Shown here piece after piece: positions 1-10,471 of a DNA stretch of 64,000 nt (position 1 is the stretch's first letter; every line of letters begins with the position of its first letter). The position numbers were made by a program, and so were the translations under genes. A model generated the notes under the pieces. The model had not been told where the DNA came from. It ran no database searches and saw only the letters and a program-made list of their open reading frames with translations. Location of the stretch: positions 1-64,000 of the forward strand of contig CAMDNE010000008.1 of assembly GCA_945902745.1 (NCBI GenBank). Direction: 5' to 3'. The DNA comes from Chitinophaga pinensis (GTDB lineage Bacteria > Bacteroidota > Bacteroidia > Flavobacteriales_D > Crocinitomicaceae).

Positions 1-663
1 ATGGATGGGTTTTATCAGTCGTTCTTCATCATTGAAAAACGCAGAAATGTGAAAAAGAAAAAATTCAATGAGAAGGGCGAATTGATTATGGTGGATGAAG
101 TGGAAGGTGGCTTGGACCGCAACCAGAATAACTCAACGATTATCAATGAAGGAGACAGCACGGTTATTCACAACAACAATATCGAGTACAACATCTTCAA
201 CGAAGAAAGAAAAGGTGGTGGATCTGGAAATGTAAACGCAGATGAACTCTACAAAGAATTGGATGAGCGCATTGATCGTTTGGATGCTATTATCAGAATG
301 CTACTGGAAGGTAAAGCAATCAACAAGGCAGATAATAAGGTACTAGCAGATGCATTGAGAAGTTTAAAAGCAGAAGATGATGCAAAGAGGCAAAATGGAA
401 ATGAGCCTAAGCCTATTATGGAAACAATCAATCCCGATAAACATTTTCATGTCGTGGTAGGAGGGTTTGTTTACAGAGAAAATGCTGAAAGATTCCTACA
501 ACAACTGAAAGCGAAAGGCATGAATGAAGCGGTAATAATTGGTGTCTTCAATGGTTATTACTTGGTAAGAATTAAAGATTATGCAACGCTTGAAGAAGGT
601 ATTGCGGGTCAAGAGCAATATAAAAATGTTGCAGAAGGAGTTTGGGTGCATAAATGGCCATAA
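1..663 (+). CDS. SPOR-domain protein, probably 5'-truncated by the window edge
   Basis: The reading frame is open from base 1, so the true start probably lies upstream; an internal ATG at 88 is an alternative. Residues about 147-220 form a SPOR-like repeat with paired beta/alpha elements (HFHVVVGGF, ENAERFLQQLK, YYLVRIKDY, GVWVHKWP). This family fold binds peptidoglycan with stripped glycan strands. Before it lies a short charged helix (about 80-105) and an Asn-rich stretch (about 40-63). The first 30 residues look like the end of a larger protein, for example an outer-membrane barrel, but this is inference. The next two genes encode a T9SS cargo protein and its PorP/SprF partner, so a cell-envelope role connected with them is possible. 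The gene ends 235 bp before the cargo start. Confidence 0.75.
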   Translation: MDGFYQSFFIIEKRRNVKKKKFNEKGELIMVDEVEGGLDRNQNNSTIINEGDSTVIHNNNIEYNIFNEERKGGGSGNVNADELYKELDERIDRLDAIIRMLLEGKAINKADNKVLADALRSLKAEDDAKRQNGNEPKPIMETINPDKHFHVVVGGFVYRENAERFLQQLKAKGMNEAVIIGVFNGYYLVRIKDYATLEEGIAGQEQYKNVAEGVWVHKWP

Positions 664-806
664 CTAAATTGGATAAACACGAAAAAATAATTTCACTATC
701 CTTTTTATTTGTCAGTTCATTTGAGAGATAATTTAAAATGTGATTCGACGAATTGAGATTAAGTTGTTTCGTGTTAGTTATTAAGTTTAGTATGTTAAAA
801 AAACAA

Positions 807-837
807 TTTGCTATTCATTAATCGAAATCTAACTTTT
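807..837 (+). promoter_or_regulatory. Candidate promoter of the giant cargo gene
   Basis: TTTG at 807-810 is followed after 19 nt by TAACTTTT at 830-837, close to the Bacteroidota -33/-7 pattern (TTTG, TAnnTTTG). It lies about 60 bp before the ATG at 899. The rest of the 664-898 gap is AT-rich with nothing else recognised. Confidence 0.4.
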
Positions 838-898
838 TGTACTTTTCGAGTTGTAAAGTAAGGTGTATCAATTTTTTTTAATGAAATAAGCTTATTAG

Positions 899-3800
899 AT
901 GAGATACTTTTTTCTTCAATTCTGTTTCAAAAGAAAATTAGTTGTCAAAGACTTTTATGAAACTTTGCAGTCACAGAAGTTTTTATTCACATTATTTGTT
1001 TTCTGCTCATTCAATTCGTTCAGTCAATGTTCGGCCGATGCAGGACTTGATACTACGAAATGCGCAGAACAAAATGTAAGTATTGGAGGCTTGACAGCAG
1101 GCACAGGCAATGGCATTTTAACCTATTCCTGGTCACCTTCTGCTGGTTTATCGTGTAACGATTGCCCAAACCCAACTTGTTCAGCAACCGTCAATACTAC
1201 TTATACATTAACTGTTACTGATGGTGATGGTTGTGTTTCCATCGATCAGGTTGATGTTTTTATTGCAGCAGATCCAAACGCATCCTTTTCCTCCTCACCG
1301 ACAGGCATTTGTTCTAATTTTCCGATTCTATTCAGTCCTGGATCACCTGCAGGGATTCAGTCTTATCAATGGAATTTTGGAGACCCATCATCAGGAGGTA
1401 CCAATGCTTCGTCGCAACAAAGTCCTTCTCACATTTTCGAAACATTTGGCAGTGGTTCAACGACCTACAGTGTTCAGCTGATTGCGACCAATACTGCCGG
1501 TTGCAAAGATACAGTTATACAAAACATAACTTTATTGCAGACCCCAGGCGCAGCGCTAATCGATCCCACGAATAATTTCCAAAATTGCACAGGTTCCAAC
1601 TTTAATATGACGATTTATAATGCAACAGCAGGGTCAGCAAACCTGTATACAATTATCTGGGGAGATGGAACGGCAAATTATTCATCCAGTACTTTTCCTT
1701 CAGGAGGACTTACGCATTTGTATAATACGGCAGATATTTTTGATCTAAATTACATCGTTAATGGAACGAATGGTTGCTCTGATACAGCAAATTATGTGAT
1801 TGCTAATATAACCAATCCTTCTATTGGTGTCGCGAATCCAGGGGGAACTATTGGTTGTGGACCAACGACTATTTGTTTTCCGTTAAGTAGTTATTTCAAT
1901 AACCATATTTCCACTATTTATGTTGTTAATTTTGGTGATGGAACTTCGCCAGTAACATATACCCATCCACCACCTTCAGAAATTTGTCATACTTATTCAT
2001 CAACTTCATGTGGCCAGCCCGGAAATGCATTTACATTAAGTATTAAAGCGTCAAATTTTTGCGATAGTTCTTTCTCGAGTGTGAACCCAATTAAGGTTTA
2101 CGTTGGGCCACAAGCAAATTTTACAGTGCCGGCTAACAAATGCTTGAATTCATCGGTGTTATTTACAAATACTTCTATTCTAGGTTACAATGCAGCCTGT
2201 TCAAGATTTACAACTTTTACGTGGAATTTTGGAGATGGGTCTCCCTTGTTAATCGTCAATTCGGCTGTATTGACTAATCCAAGTCACACGTATACCAGCG
2301 TCGGAACTTATACTGTCACATTAACTACATCTAATACCTGTTCAACGTCAACGCATACTGCAACGGTATGTATCGAGGTTCCACCGGTTCCAAATTTTAC
2401 ATTGGGCAATTCAATGAATTGTGTGCCTTTTGTTGCGACAGTAGCAAATACATCAACTAGTTTGAATACATGTTCTGTAACAAATACGTGGAGTGTGCTC
2501 TTCAACGGCAGTACATGTCTGCCTTCAACAGGATCTTGGAATTTTACAGGAGGCACAACTTCCAGCAGTAACCAACCTGCTATTCAGTTTGTTAGTCCTG
2601 GGACGTATACCGTGAAATTAACCATGGTCAATTCGTGTGGAAGCTATTTTGTGAATCAAAACACTACGGGGCAGGCAGCACCCAAAATTACGCTCAATCC
2701 GTTGACTTCTATTTGCGCTGGCACTTCAGTTTCTCCTACTGCTGTGGTAATTAATTGTTATGAAAGCGTTGATACTTACAACTGGACTTTGACGGGAGGT
2801 ACGCCATCCTTATCGACGTTAGCTGCTCCCGGATCGGTTATTTATCCGACAGCGGGCAGTTATTCCGTTTTATTGCAAGCAACCAACGGATGTGGAACGA
2901 CTTCAGCTAGTACGCCTTTGACCGTTACTGCTCCACCAATTGCAAATGCAGGAAACAATGTACAATTCTGCAGTGGAGGCAATTCCCCAATCGGGTCTGC
3001 ATCTGTTGCAGGAGTAACTTATTCTTGGTCGCCTGCAACTGGTTTGAGTTCAGCAACGGCAGCAAATCCAACCTTAACACTCAACAACCTTACGAGTTCT
3101 CCAATAATCTATTCTTACATTGTAACTGCAACGACAACTCCTGGTTGTTTTTCGAAAGATACGGTTCTTGTTACTGTTAATCCGAACCCCGTTCTTACGG
3201 TAAACTCGCCAACGATCTGTTTCGGTCAAACAGCATCTTTACTTGTCGATGGAGCAGGAGTTGGTGGCACATACAACTGGAACATATCTCCATCACTTAG
3301 TTGTCTGAATTGTCCAAATCCGGATGCAGCGCCGGCATCAACTGCAACGTATACCGTTATTGGAACAAATACATACGGTTGCACTGCGACAACAACATCA
3401 ACAGTCACGGTGAACGACTTACCCATAACATATGCGGGCATAGATGATACGATTTGTCTGGGTTCATCCGTTACGATCACGGCTAGTGGTGCCAGTGCAT
3501 ACAGCTGGTCACCTTCAACCTATTTGAATACAACGATTGGAAATTCAGTTATTTCGACTCCTTTGGCAAATATACAGTATGTTGTTGAAGGAACTGCAGT
3601 GAACGGTTGTATCAAAACCGACACGATCAATATAATTGTGGAACAACCTGCGACAGTTAATGCAAATGTCGATCAGACGATTTGTGCCGGAAGTAATGTT
3701 GTGCTTGACGGTTCAATCGGTGGTTCTGCAACTAATTCGACATGGACTGCCAGTTCAGGAACTTTTTCAAATGCAACGATTCTTACCTCAACATATACTC

Positions 3801-6800
3801 CGTCAATCACTTCAGGGACAGTAACGCTTACACTAACAACAAATGATCCTTCTGGACCTTGTGCAGCTGTAAATGATCAGGTGTTAATCACAGTCAATCC
3901 ACAGCCTTCAATTAGCTCCAATGATGCAACGATTTGTATTGGGCAAAGTGCTACTTTGAACGCTGCGGGTGCAGGAGTAGGCGGTGCCTATAACTGGATG
4001 GCTTCTCCTACGCTTAGTTGCACAAACTGTCAGAGTGCGATAGCAACGCCTTTAAGTACAATAACTTATACTGTTTCAGGCACCAATAGTCTTGGTTGCA
4101 GTAATACTGTTACTGCACTAGTTACCGTAAATCCACTTCCAATAGTAAGCGCAGGTGCAGATGTTACTTTGTGCGATCAGCCGATCACGTATACGTTTAT
4201 TGGTTCTCCTTCCGGAGGAATTTGGAGCGGTTCACCGAATATCACAAGTTCAGGAGTATTTACACCGAATGGTGCAGAAACCTCCAATTTACTATATGTA
4301 TATACCAATCCTTTAACAGGATGTGAAAATAGTGATACAGCCTTGGTTACTGTGACACCAGCGCCCATTCCAACAGCTATTCCAACGTATTCAATCTGTG
4401 TCAATAATGCTGCAGTGAACCTGAATACCGTATTATCGTCAACACCTTCCGGTGGAATTTGGTCCGGAACGGGAGTTACGAATCCAACGTTTACGCCATC
4501 CATAGCTGGAGTTGGAACATATACGGTCACTTATTCAATTGGCGCGGGAACATGTCTTACAACTGTATCATCTGCGATTACAGTCAATCCTCAACCAACA
4601 ATTAGCGCCAATAATGCAACAATTTGTTTTGGGCAAAGTGCGAACTTGACAGCATCTGGAACAGGCGATCCATCTTTATACAGCTGGACAACATCTCCAA
4701 GCTTGTCTTGTACTGCATGTCAAACAACAATTGCATCGCCAACGACAGCAACAACATACACTGTTACCGGAACAACAAGTTTTGGATGTACCAATACAAC
4801 AACAGCAACTGTTACAGTAAATCCACTTCCAATAGTGAATGCAGGCGCAGATGTTACCTTGTGCAATCAACCGATCACGTATACGTTTGTTGGTTCTCCT
4901 TCCGGAGGAATTTGGAGCGGTTCACCGAACATCACAAGTTCAGGAGTATTTACACCGAATGGAATAGAGACTTCCAATTTACAGTATTTATATACCAATC
5001 CTTTAACAGGCTGTCAGAATACAGATGTAACGGTGCTTACTGTAATACCAGCTGTCTTTCCGACAGCTATTCCATCGTATTCAATCTGTGTCAATAATGC
5101 TGCAGTGAATCTGAATACCGTATTATCGTCAACACCTTCAGGTGGAATTTGGTCCGGAACGGGAGTTACGAATCCAACGTTTACACCATCCATAGCTGGA
5201 GTTGGAACATATACGGTCACTTATTCAATCGGCGCTGGAACATGTCTTACAACTGTAACATCTGCGATTACAGTCAATCCACAACCGACAATTAGTGCCA
5301 ATAATGCAACAATTTGTGTTGGGCAAAGTGCGAACTTGACAGCATTTGGAACAGGCGATCCATCTTTATACAGCTGGACAACATCTCCAAGCTTGTCTTG
5401 TACTGCATGTCAAACAACAATTGCAACACCAACGACAGCAACAACATACACTGTTACCGGAACAACGAGTTTTGGATGTACCAATACAACAACAGCAACT
5501 GTTGCAGTAAATCCACTTCCAATAGTAAGTGCAGGCGCAGATGTTACCTTGTGCAATCAACCGATCACGTATACGTTTGTTGGTTCTCCTTCTGGAGGAA
5601 TTTGGAGCGGTTCACCGAACATCACAAGTTCAGGAGTATTTACACCGAACGGAATAGAGACTTCCAATTTACAGTATTTATATACCAATCCTTTAACAGG
5701 CTGTCAGAATATAGATGTAACGGTGGTTACTGTAAATCCGCCAATTATCCCAACGATTTTGCCTGTATATTCAATCTGTGTCAATAATGCTGCAGTGAAC
5801 CTGAATACTGTATTATCGTCAACACCTTCCGGTGGAATCTGGTCAGGAACGGGAGTTACGAATCCAACGTTTACACCATCCATAGCTGGAGTTGGCACAC
5901 ATACGGGCACATATTCAATAGGCGCTGGAACATGTCTTGCAACGGTTACATCTGCGATTACAGTAAATCCACAACCTACAATTAGCTCCAATAATGCAAC
6001 AATTTGTGTTGGGCAAAGTGCCACATTGAACGCAACAGGAGCAGGAGTAGGAGGATCTTACAACTGGACAGCATCTCCAAGCTTGTCTTGTACTGCATGT
6101 CAAACAACAATTGCAACACCAACAACAGCAACAACATACACTGTTACAGGAACAACAAGTTTTGGATGCAGTAATAGTGCAACTCCATTAGTTACCGTAA
6201 ATCCACTTCCAATAGTGAATGCAGGAGTTGATACTACGCTCTGTAATCAGCCAATTCCTGTTCAAATGACAGGAACGATTATAGGAGGAACTTGGTCAGG
6301 GCCATCGATAAATCCAACAGGCTTGTTTACGCCTTCAGGAACAGGAACTTATTCCGTTACTTATACCGTTGTTTTAGCAACTGGTTGTACAAATTCTGAT
6401 GTGAAGATTATTACGGTGATTTCTCCGACGCTTTCAAATGCTGGGATTGATCAGACAATTTGTGTTGGGAATCCATCAATTGCGATTACTGGTTCACCTG
6501 CGGGCGGATCCTGGTCGGGCCCGGGAATTACTCCATTAGGTGTATTTACCCCTTCTTCAAGTGGTGTTTTTGGATTGATCTACTCAATAGGTTTCGGAAA
6601 CTGTCTTACTAGAGATACAATGAATTTCACTGTGAATGCCTTACCGAACATAAGTGCGGGACCTGATAGGCAGTTCTGTATTTCCGACAATTCTGATAGT
6701 TTTATTGGAAATCCTTCCGGAGGGACTTGGTCAGGAACAGGTATAACAAACAATGTATCTGGGACCTTTGATCCAGCTTTAGCCGGAGCAGGAATACATC

Positions 6801-9406
6801 CTATTATTTACACATACAGTGATCCATTGACAAGCTGTTTGAATAGGGATACCTTACTTTCAACTGTTCATCCATTGCCATTCGTATCATTCAGCTACAA
6901 TCCTATAATTTGCCAGGGAGTGGCAGAAACCTTCACTAATACAAGTACATTTGTTGCCTCATCTCAATGGGATTTCGGAGATGGTGCAACATCTTCGAGT
7001 TTTTCAGAAACACATATTTATTCTACTCCTGGATTCTACGATATCCAATTAATAGTAACCTCTCCTTTTGGATGTATTGATTCTTTGACACAATCTGTTG
7101 AAGTGAGAAGTGCTCCTTTTAGTGAGTTTTCTATAGCAATTGATTCAGCTTGTGGACCAGTAGTAACCACTTTTAATAATGTTTCATCGGGCTCCGGACT
7201 TAGCTACAATTGGCAATTGGGAAATGGGCAAACAAGTAGTTCATTTAATCCGGGAACTCAGTCATACGGAGCAGCTTCAGGAATAGACACAACTTACTAT
7301 GTTCAGTTATCTGTAACCAACAATTGTGGATCTTCAACTTACCTTGATTCAATCATCGTAATGCCACAACCGATTGCTTTTTTTGGTACCAATGTCAATT
7401 CAGGATGCTCACCATTGGCGCTCAGTATAGCTAATCTAAGCAGCGGCTTGCCTGATAGTTATTTTTGGGATTTCGGAAACGGTATAACGTCAACCAGTTC
7501 AGCTAACTTAATACAAGAGACGTTTGTAACTGGAAGTACACCAACTGTTTACACCATTTCTCTTGTCGTTCAAAACGAATGCGGTCTTGATTCGACCTCC
7601 CATATTATCACTGTACTACCAAACACAGTTACTGCTTTCTTTAACTCTAGTGTTACGAGTGGGTGTGAGAATCTTACAGTCGATTTTACACAGTATTCGA
7701 TTGGTGGTACTATTTACAACTGGGATTTTGGAGATAATAACACATCAACACAATTAAATCCAACTCATACATTCATGAATCCTGGAAACTATGATGTTTC
7801 CCTTGTAATCAATGATGGATGTGCGTTTGACACGATGGTTACAACTATTGTCGTGAATCCTGCTCCTCTAGTTGGGTTTAGTGTTGCTCCTGATTCAGTT
7901 TGCATCAATGAGCCTTTTAACTTCACAAATTCATCTTTGAATTTAGCGAATTCATCCTGGACATTTGGAGATGGAGGTGCCTCAGGTTTGACAAATCCCC
8001 AACATGCTTATTCGCAGCCGGGGAATTACTCCGTCACTCTTGTAGGTACAAGTCTAGCAAATGGTTGTGTCGACAGCGTTATGCAAGTTGTTCATGTTAG
8101 CCAAAATACACTTTCGTCGTTTACTGTGAACGCAACATCTGGTTGTGCACCATTCAATGTTCAGTTTACCAATTTGAGTAGCAATGCGGCCTATCAATCC
8201 TGGAATTTTGGTGATGGTAACAGTTCTACGTCAATCAATCCGAATCATATATTTACAGCGGCTGGTACTTATCAGGTGCAGCTGATAACTGAAAGTGCAT
8301 CTGGCTGCAGTGATACGAGTGTTGTCGTGATAACGGCTCATCCTTTACCTGTAGCAGATTTCTCTTTTGTTTCGACGAATACGTGTTATTCACCAGTTGA
8401 TGTAATAATTACCAACAACTCAACGGGTGCGTTCAATTATTACTGGGATTTTGGGAACGGGCAGACTTCCTCCAGTACGAATACTACAGTAACCTATACC
8501 AATCCAGGGACTTATATTATTTCATTAGTTGCTGAAAACATGTATGGTTGTCAGTCAGAAAATCAGCAGACAATCATTGTTTATCCAACACCTGTTGCAC
8601 AATTCCAATTAATGGAAACTGTTGCCTGCGCGAATGACCCATTGGTCTTTCAGTCCAATAATATTAATGTGGATGAGGTTTTATGGATAATGGGTGATGG
8701 TTCAGAACTGATGGGCGACACTGTGACCTATGCCTATACAATTCCTGGTAATTACTACGTTACCATGATCGTATTTGGGGCAGGAGGCTGTGGAGACACA
8801 CTCATCAGTAATACTTCACTTACTATTAATCCGGATCCTGTTGCTAATTTTGAATACGTTAATGTTCAGGTCCCTGACCCACTTAATGGGACCGTTGAAT
8901 TTACCAATTTATCTCAGGGAGCATCGAATTATGTATGGTTCTTTTCGAATGATTCAACTTCAACAGCAATAGATCCGGTCTTTCAATTCCGCAACTATGG
9001 AACTTATAACACTACTCTAGTTGCCATTAATGAATTTGGATGTACCGATACAATTGCAATGGACGTTGTAGTCGACTTTTTTAATGGGTTATTTCTTCCA
9101 AATGCGATTTATCCTGGAAGTGGAATCTTTGAAATCTCACACTTTATTCCAAAGGGTGTTGGATTAAAAGAATACGAACTACAGATCTACGATGATTGGG
9201 GAAATCTTATTTGGCAGACAACTGCTTTGGATCTCAATGGAAGGCCTTCTGAGTTTTGGGATGGAACGTTTAATGGAGTTCCGGTTCAGCAAGATGCCTA
9301 TGTATGGAAGGTTAAAGCCGTCTTCTTAGATAATGCTATCTGGGAGGGAAATGATATGAAAACGAATAAGATCAAAAGATCAGGTACTGTAACAGTAATA
9401 AGATAG
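899..9406 (+). CDS. Giant PKD-repeat surface protein with T9SS type B sorting domain
   Basis: This 2835-residue protein has a late hydrophobic segment (about residues 28-43) ending at FSQ, consistent with a signal peptide with a long N-region. No better ATG lies nearby. The body is a chain of Ig-like domains. At least a dozen carry PKD-type signatures such as WNFGDG or WDFGNG, in residues about 155-550 and again about 2010-2700. The middle (about 700-1950) has repeated units with CxxC pairs and GGIWSG motifs. The last ~100 residues (from FLPNAIYPGSG) form a gliding-motility-associated C-terminal domain (CHU_C, type B CTD), ending in a short basic tail. The protein is therefore predicted to be exported by the T9SS and held on the surface as an adhesin or motility filament. 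The next gene starts at the following base and is a PorP/SprF homologue, as in sprB-sprF pairs. Codons 997-1778 contain a near-exact 690-bp tandem DNA repeat. Confidence 0.93.
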   Translation: MRYFFLQFCFKRKLVVKDFYETLQSQKFLFTLFVFCSFNSFSQCSADAGLDTTKCAEQNVSIGGLTAGTGNGILTYSWSPSAGLSCNDCPNPTCSATVNTTYTLTVTDGDGCVSIDQVDVFIAADPNASFSSSPTGICSNFPILFSPGSPAGIQSYQWNFGDPSSGGTNASSQQSPSHIFETFGSGSTTYSVQLIATNTAGCKDTVIQNITLLQTPGAALIDPTNNFQNCTGSNFNMTIYNATAGSANLYTIIWGDGTANYSSSTFPSGGLTHLYNTADIFDLNYIVNGTNGCSDTANYVIANITNPSIGVANPGGTIGCGPTTICFPLSSYFNNHISTIYVVNFGDGTSPVTYTHPPPSEICHTYSSTSCGQPGNAFTLSIKASNFCDSSFSSVNPIKVYVGPQANFTVPANKCLNSSVLFTNTSILGYNAACSRFTTFTWNFGDGSPLLIVNSAVLTNPSHTYTSVGTYTVTLTTSNTCSTSTHTATVCIEVPPVPNFTLGNSMNCVPFVATVANTSTSLNTCSVTNTWSVLFNGSTCLPSTGSWNFTGGTTSSSNQPAIQFVSPGTYTVKLTMVNSCGSYFVNQNTTGQAAPKITLNPLTSICAGTSVSPTAVVINCYESVDTYNWTLTGGTPSLSTLAAPGSVIYPTAGSYSVLLQATNGCGTTSASTPLTVTAPPIANAGNNVQFCSGGNSPIGSASVAGVTYSWSPATGLSSATAANPTLTLNNLTSSPIIYSYIVTATTTPGCFSKDTVLVTVNPNPVLTVNSPTICFGQTASLLVDGAGVGGTYNWNISPSLSCLNCPNPDAAPASTATYTVIGTNTYGCTATTTSTVTVNDLPITYAGIDDTICLGSSVTITASGASAYSWSPSTYLNTTIGNSVISTPLANIQYVVEGTAVNGCIKTDTINIIVEQPATVNANVDQTICAGSNVVLDGSIGGSATNSTWTASSGTFSNATILTSTYTPSITSGTVTLTLTTNDPSGPCAAVNDQVLITVNPQPSISSNDATICIGQSATLNAAGAGVGGAYNWMASPTLSCTNCQSAIATPLSTITYTVSGTNSLGCSNTVTALVTVNPLPIVSAGADVTLCDQPITYTFIGSPSGGIWSGSPNITSSGVFTPNGAETSNLLYVYTNPLTGCENSDTALVTVTPAPIPTAIPTYSICVNNAAVNLNTVLSSTPSGGIWSGTGVTNPTFTPSIAGVGTYTVTYSIGAGTCLTTVSSAITVNPQPTISANNATICFGQSANLTASGTGDPSLYSWTTSPSLSCTACQTTIASPTTATTYTVTGTTSFGCTNTTTATVTVNPLPIVNAGADVTLCNQPITYTFVGSPSGGIWSGSPNITSSGVFTPNGIETSNLQYLYTNPLTGCQNTDVTVLTVIPAVFPTAIPSYSICVNNAAVNLNTVLSSTPSGGIWSGTGVTNPTFTPSIAGVGTYTVTYSIGAGTCLTTVTSAITVNPQPTISANNATICVGQSANLTAFGTGDPSLYSWTTSPSLSCTACQTTIATPTTATTYTVTGTTSFGCTNTTTATVAVNPLPIVSAGADVTLCNQPITYTFVGSPSGGIWSGSPNITSSGVFTPNGIETSNLQYLYTNPLTGCQNIDVTVVTVNPPIIPTILPVYSICVNNAAVNLNTVLSSTPSGGIWSGTGVTNPTFTPSIAGVGTHTGTYSIGAGTCLATVTSAITVNPQPTISSNNATICVGQSATLNATGAGVGGSYNWTASPSLSCTACQTTIATPTTATTYTVTGTTSFGCSNSATPLVTVNPLPIVNAGVDTTLCNQPIPVQMTGTIIGGTWSGPSINPTGLFTPSGTGTYSVTYTVVLATGCTNSDVKIITVISPTLSNAGIDQTICVGNPSIAITGSPAGGSWSGPGITPLGVFTPSSSGVFGLIYSIGFGNCLTRDTMNFTVNALPNISAGPDRQFCISDNSDSFIGNPSGGTWSGTGITNNVSGTFDPALAGAGIHPIIYTYSDPLTSCLNRDTLLSTVHPLPFVSFSYNPIICQGVAETFTNTSTFVASSQWDFGDGATSSSFSETHIYSTPGFYDIQLIVTSPFGCIDSLTQSVEVRSAPFSEFSIAIDSACGPVVTTFNNVSSGSGLSYNWQLGNGQTSSSFNPGTQSYGAASGIDTTYYVQLSVTNNCGSSTYLDSIIVMPQPIAFFGTNVNSGCSPLALSIANLSSGLPDSYFWDFGNGITSTSSANLIQETFVTGSTPTVYTISLVVQNECGLDSTSHIITVLPNTVTAFFNSSVTSGCENLTVDFTQYSIGGTIYNWDFGDNNTSTQLNPTHTFMNPGNYDVSLVINDGCAFDTMVTTIVVNPAPLVGFSVAPDSVCINEPFNFTNSSLNLANSSWTFGDGGASGLTNPQHAYSQPGNYSVTLVGTSLANGCVDSVMQVVHVSQNTLSSFTVNATSGCAPFNVQFTNLSSNAAYQSWNFGDGNSSTSINPNHIFTAAGTYQVQLITESASGCSDTSVVVITAHPLPVADFSFVSTNTCYSPVDVIITNNSTGAFNYYWDFGNGQTSSSTNTTVTYTNPGTYIISLVAENMYGCQSENQQTIIVYPTPVAQFQLMETVACANDPLVFQSNNINVDEVLWIMGDGSELMGDTVTYAYTIPGNYYVTMIVFGAGGCGDTLISNTSLTINPDPVANFEYVNVQVPDPLNGTVEFTNLSQGASNYVWFFSNDSTSTAIDPVFQFRNYGTYNTTLVAINEFGCTDTIAMDVVVDFFNGLFLPNAIYPGSGIFEISHFIPKGVGLKEYELQIYDDWGNLIWQTTALDLNGRPSEFWDGTFNGVPVQQDAYVWKVKAVFLDNAIWEGNDMKTNKIKRSGTVTVIR
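3888..6230 (+). repeat. 690-bp tandem repeat inside the cargo gene, about 3.4 copies
   Basis: The same sequence recurs at exact multiples of 690 bp (230 codons). TCAATCTGTG plus flanks is at 4391, 5081 and 5771. GCAGGNGCAG plus flanks is at 4151, 4841 and 5531, with GCAGGAGTTG at 6221. The start of the first unit (3901) matches 5971, three periods on. The units beginning near 4591 and 5281 are almost identical. The first unit is more diverged. The last partial unit is mosaic: its first part resembles unit 1 and its middle resembles units 2 and 3. The period keeps the reading frame, so unit gain or loss would change protein length without frameshift. Confidence 0.93.
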
Positions 9407-10465
9407 ATGATTATGAATGTTCTAAGATTTTTAATGGTTCCTATTTTTCTTTTTCTGACATTTTCAGGAACGGCTCAAGATGTAAATTTTTCTCAGTTTT
9501 ACAACAATGGAATCTATTACAATCCCGCTATGACCGCAATAGGAAATGGGTATACATATACTGTGAATGCTAGAAATCAATGGACACCTATTCCAGGTAA
9601 ATTCAATTCATTTATTGCTGCTTTTGAAGGGAAAGTTATTGAGAGTATGGGCTTTTCTGTTCTTGGATTTAGTGATGCTGCAGGAGATGGTATGCTTCGA
9701 ACACAAGCTGGATATTTATCCTATTCATATAGGCCTGTTGAAACAAAAAAATTCATTTTACAGTTTGGTGCTTCAGGCGGATTAGTTAACAAAAGTATTG
9801 ATTGGTCTCGATTGGTTTTTTCTGACCAATTAGATGAGGTATATGGAAAAGTGAACGCAACACAGTTTATTTCACCAAATTTTAGAAATATTTTATATCC
9901 TGATTTTAATGCTGGTGTAGCTATCAGATTTAATCATCGCAATAAAATTAACAAAGGTTTTAAACGCGCGGCTCATACAGCTGGTTTTGCTATACACCAT
10001 CTCAATAAGCCAAAAGATGCTTTTTTATTGGATAAAAACTACTTACCGATGAAGCTTGTTGTTCATTATAATTCGAATATTTTGGTGAACAAATTAATTA
10101 TTTCACCCGGTTTTATTTATGAATTGCAAAATGAGTTTCAAACAGTCACTTTAGGTATGTATTTCGCAAAGAAACCAGTTACATTAGGTCTTTGGTTCAG
10201 AAATAGAACCTTTGCTTTTTCAAGTAAGAGTTATGATGCCTTTATAGTTTCAATCGGGCTCAATCTTCCGCTTCAAAATGAAAGGTATTTAAAATTAACC
10301 TACAGCATTGATTTTACCATCTCAAAATTGAGAACTTCCTCATTCGGAACAAATGAGTTGAGTTTAATTTATAATTTAGATAACCGATATATTCTGAAGA
10401 AATCGCAGGCTAAACAGTCTAAGAAGGCTATGTACCAATGTCCTACAGATTTTAAAGGGTTTTGA
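9407..10465 (+). CDS. PorP/SprF-family T9SS outer-membrane protein
   Basis: The protein has 352 residues with a signal peptide ending near GTAQ. The family signature follows it: VNFSQFYNN, then YYNPAMTAIGNG and YTVNARNQW. Alternating strands of a small beta-barrel fill the remainder. PorP/SprF proteins are outer-membrane T9SS components, and paralogues often act with one type B cargo. The ATG abuts the stop codon of the giant cargo gene with no spacer, so the two are translationally linked and this protein is probably the dedicated partner. Starting at the third residue (9413) is equally possible. A second PorP/SprF paralogue lies at 25213-26181. Confidence 0.9.
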   Translation: MIMNVLRFLMVPIFLFLTFSGTAQDVNFSQFYNNGIYYNPAMTAIGNGYTYTVNARNQWTPIPGKFNSFIAAFEGKVIESMGFSVLGFSDAAGDGMLRTQAGYLSYSYRPVETKKFILQFGASGGLVNKSIDWSRLVFSDQLDEVYGKVNATQFISPNFRNILYPDFNAGVAIRFNHRNKINKGFKRAAHTAGFAIHHLNKPKDAFLLDKNYLPMKLVVHYNSNILVNKLIISPGFIYELQNEFQTVTLGMYFAKKPVTLGLWFRNRTFAFSSKSYDAFIVSIGLNLPLQNERYLKLTYSIDFTISKLRTSSFGTNELSLIYNLDNRYILKKSQAKQSKKAMYQCPTDFKGF

Positions 10466-10471
10466 TAACTA

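Noticed and set aside
4177-6024. Antisense reading frames (such as 4177-4530, 5014-5220 and 5704-6024) and alternate-frame plus-strand frames (4624-5097, 5314-5787) in the cargo gene
   Set aside because: They recur with the 690-bp repeat and are shadows of the low-complexity coding sequence.
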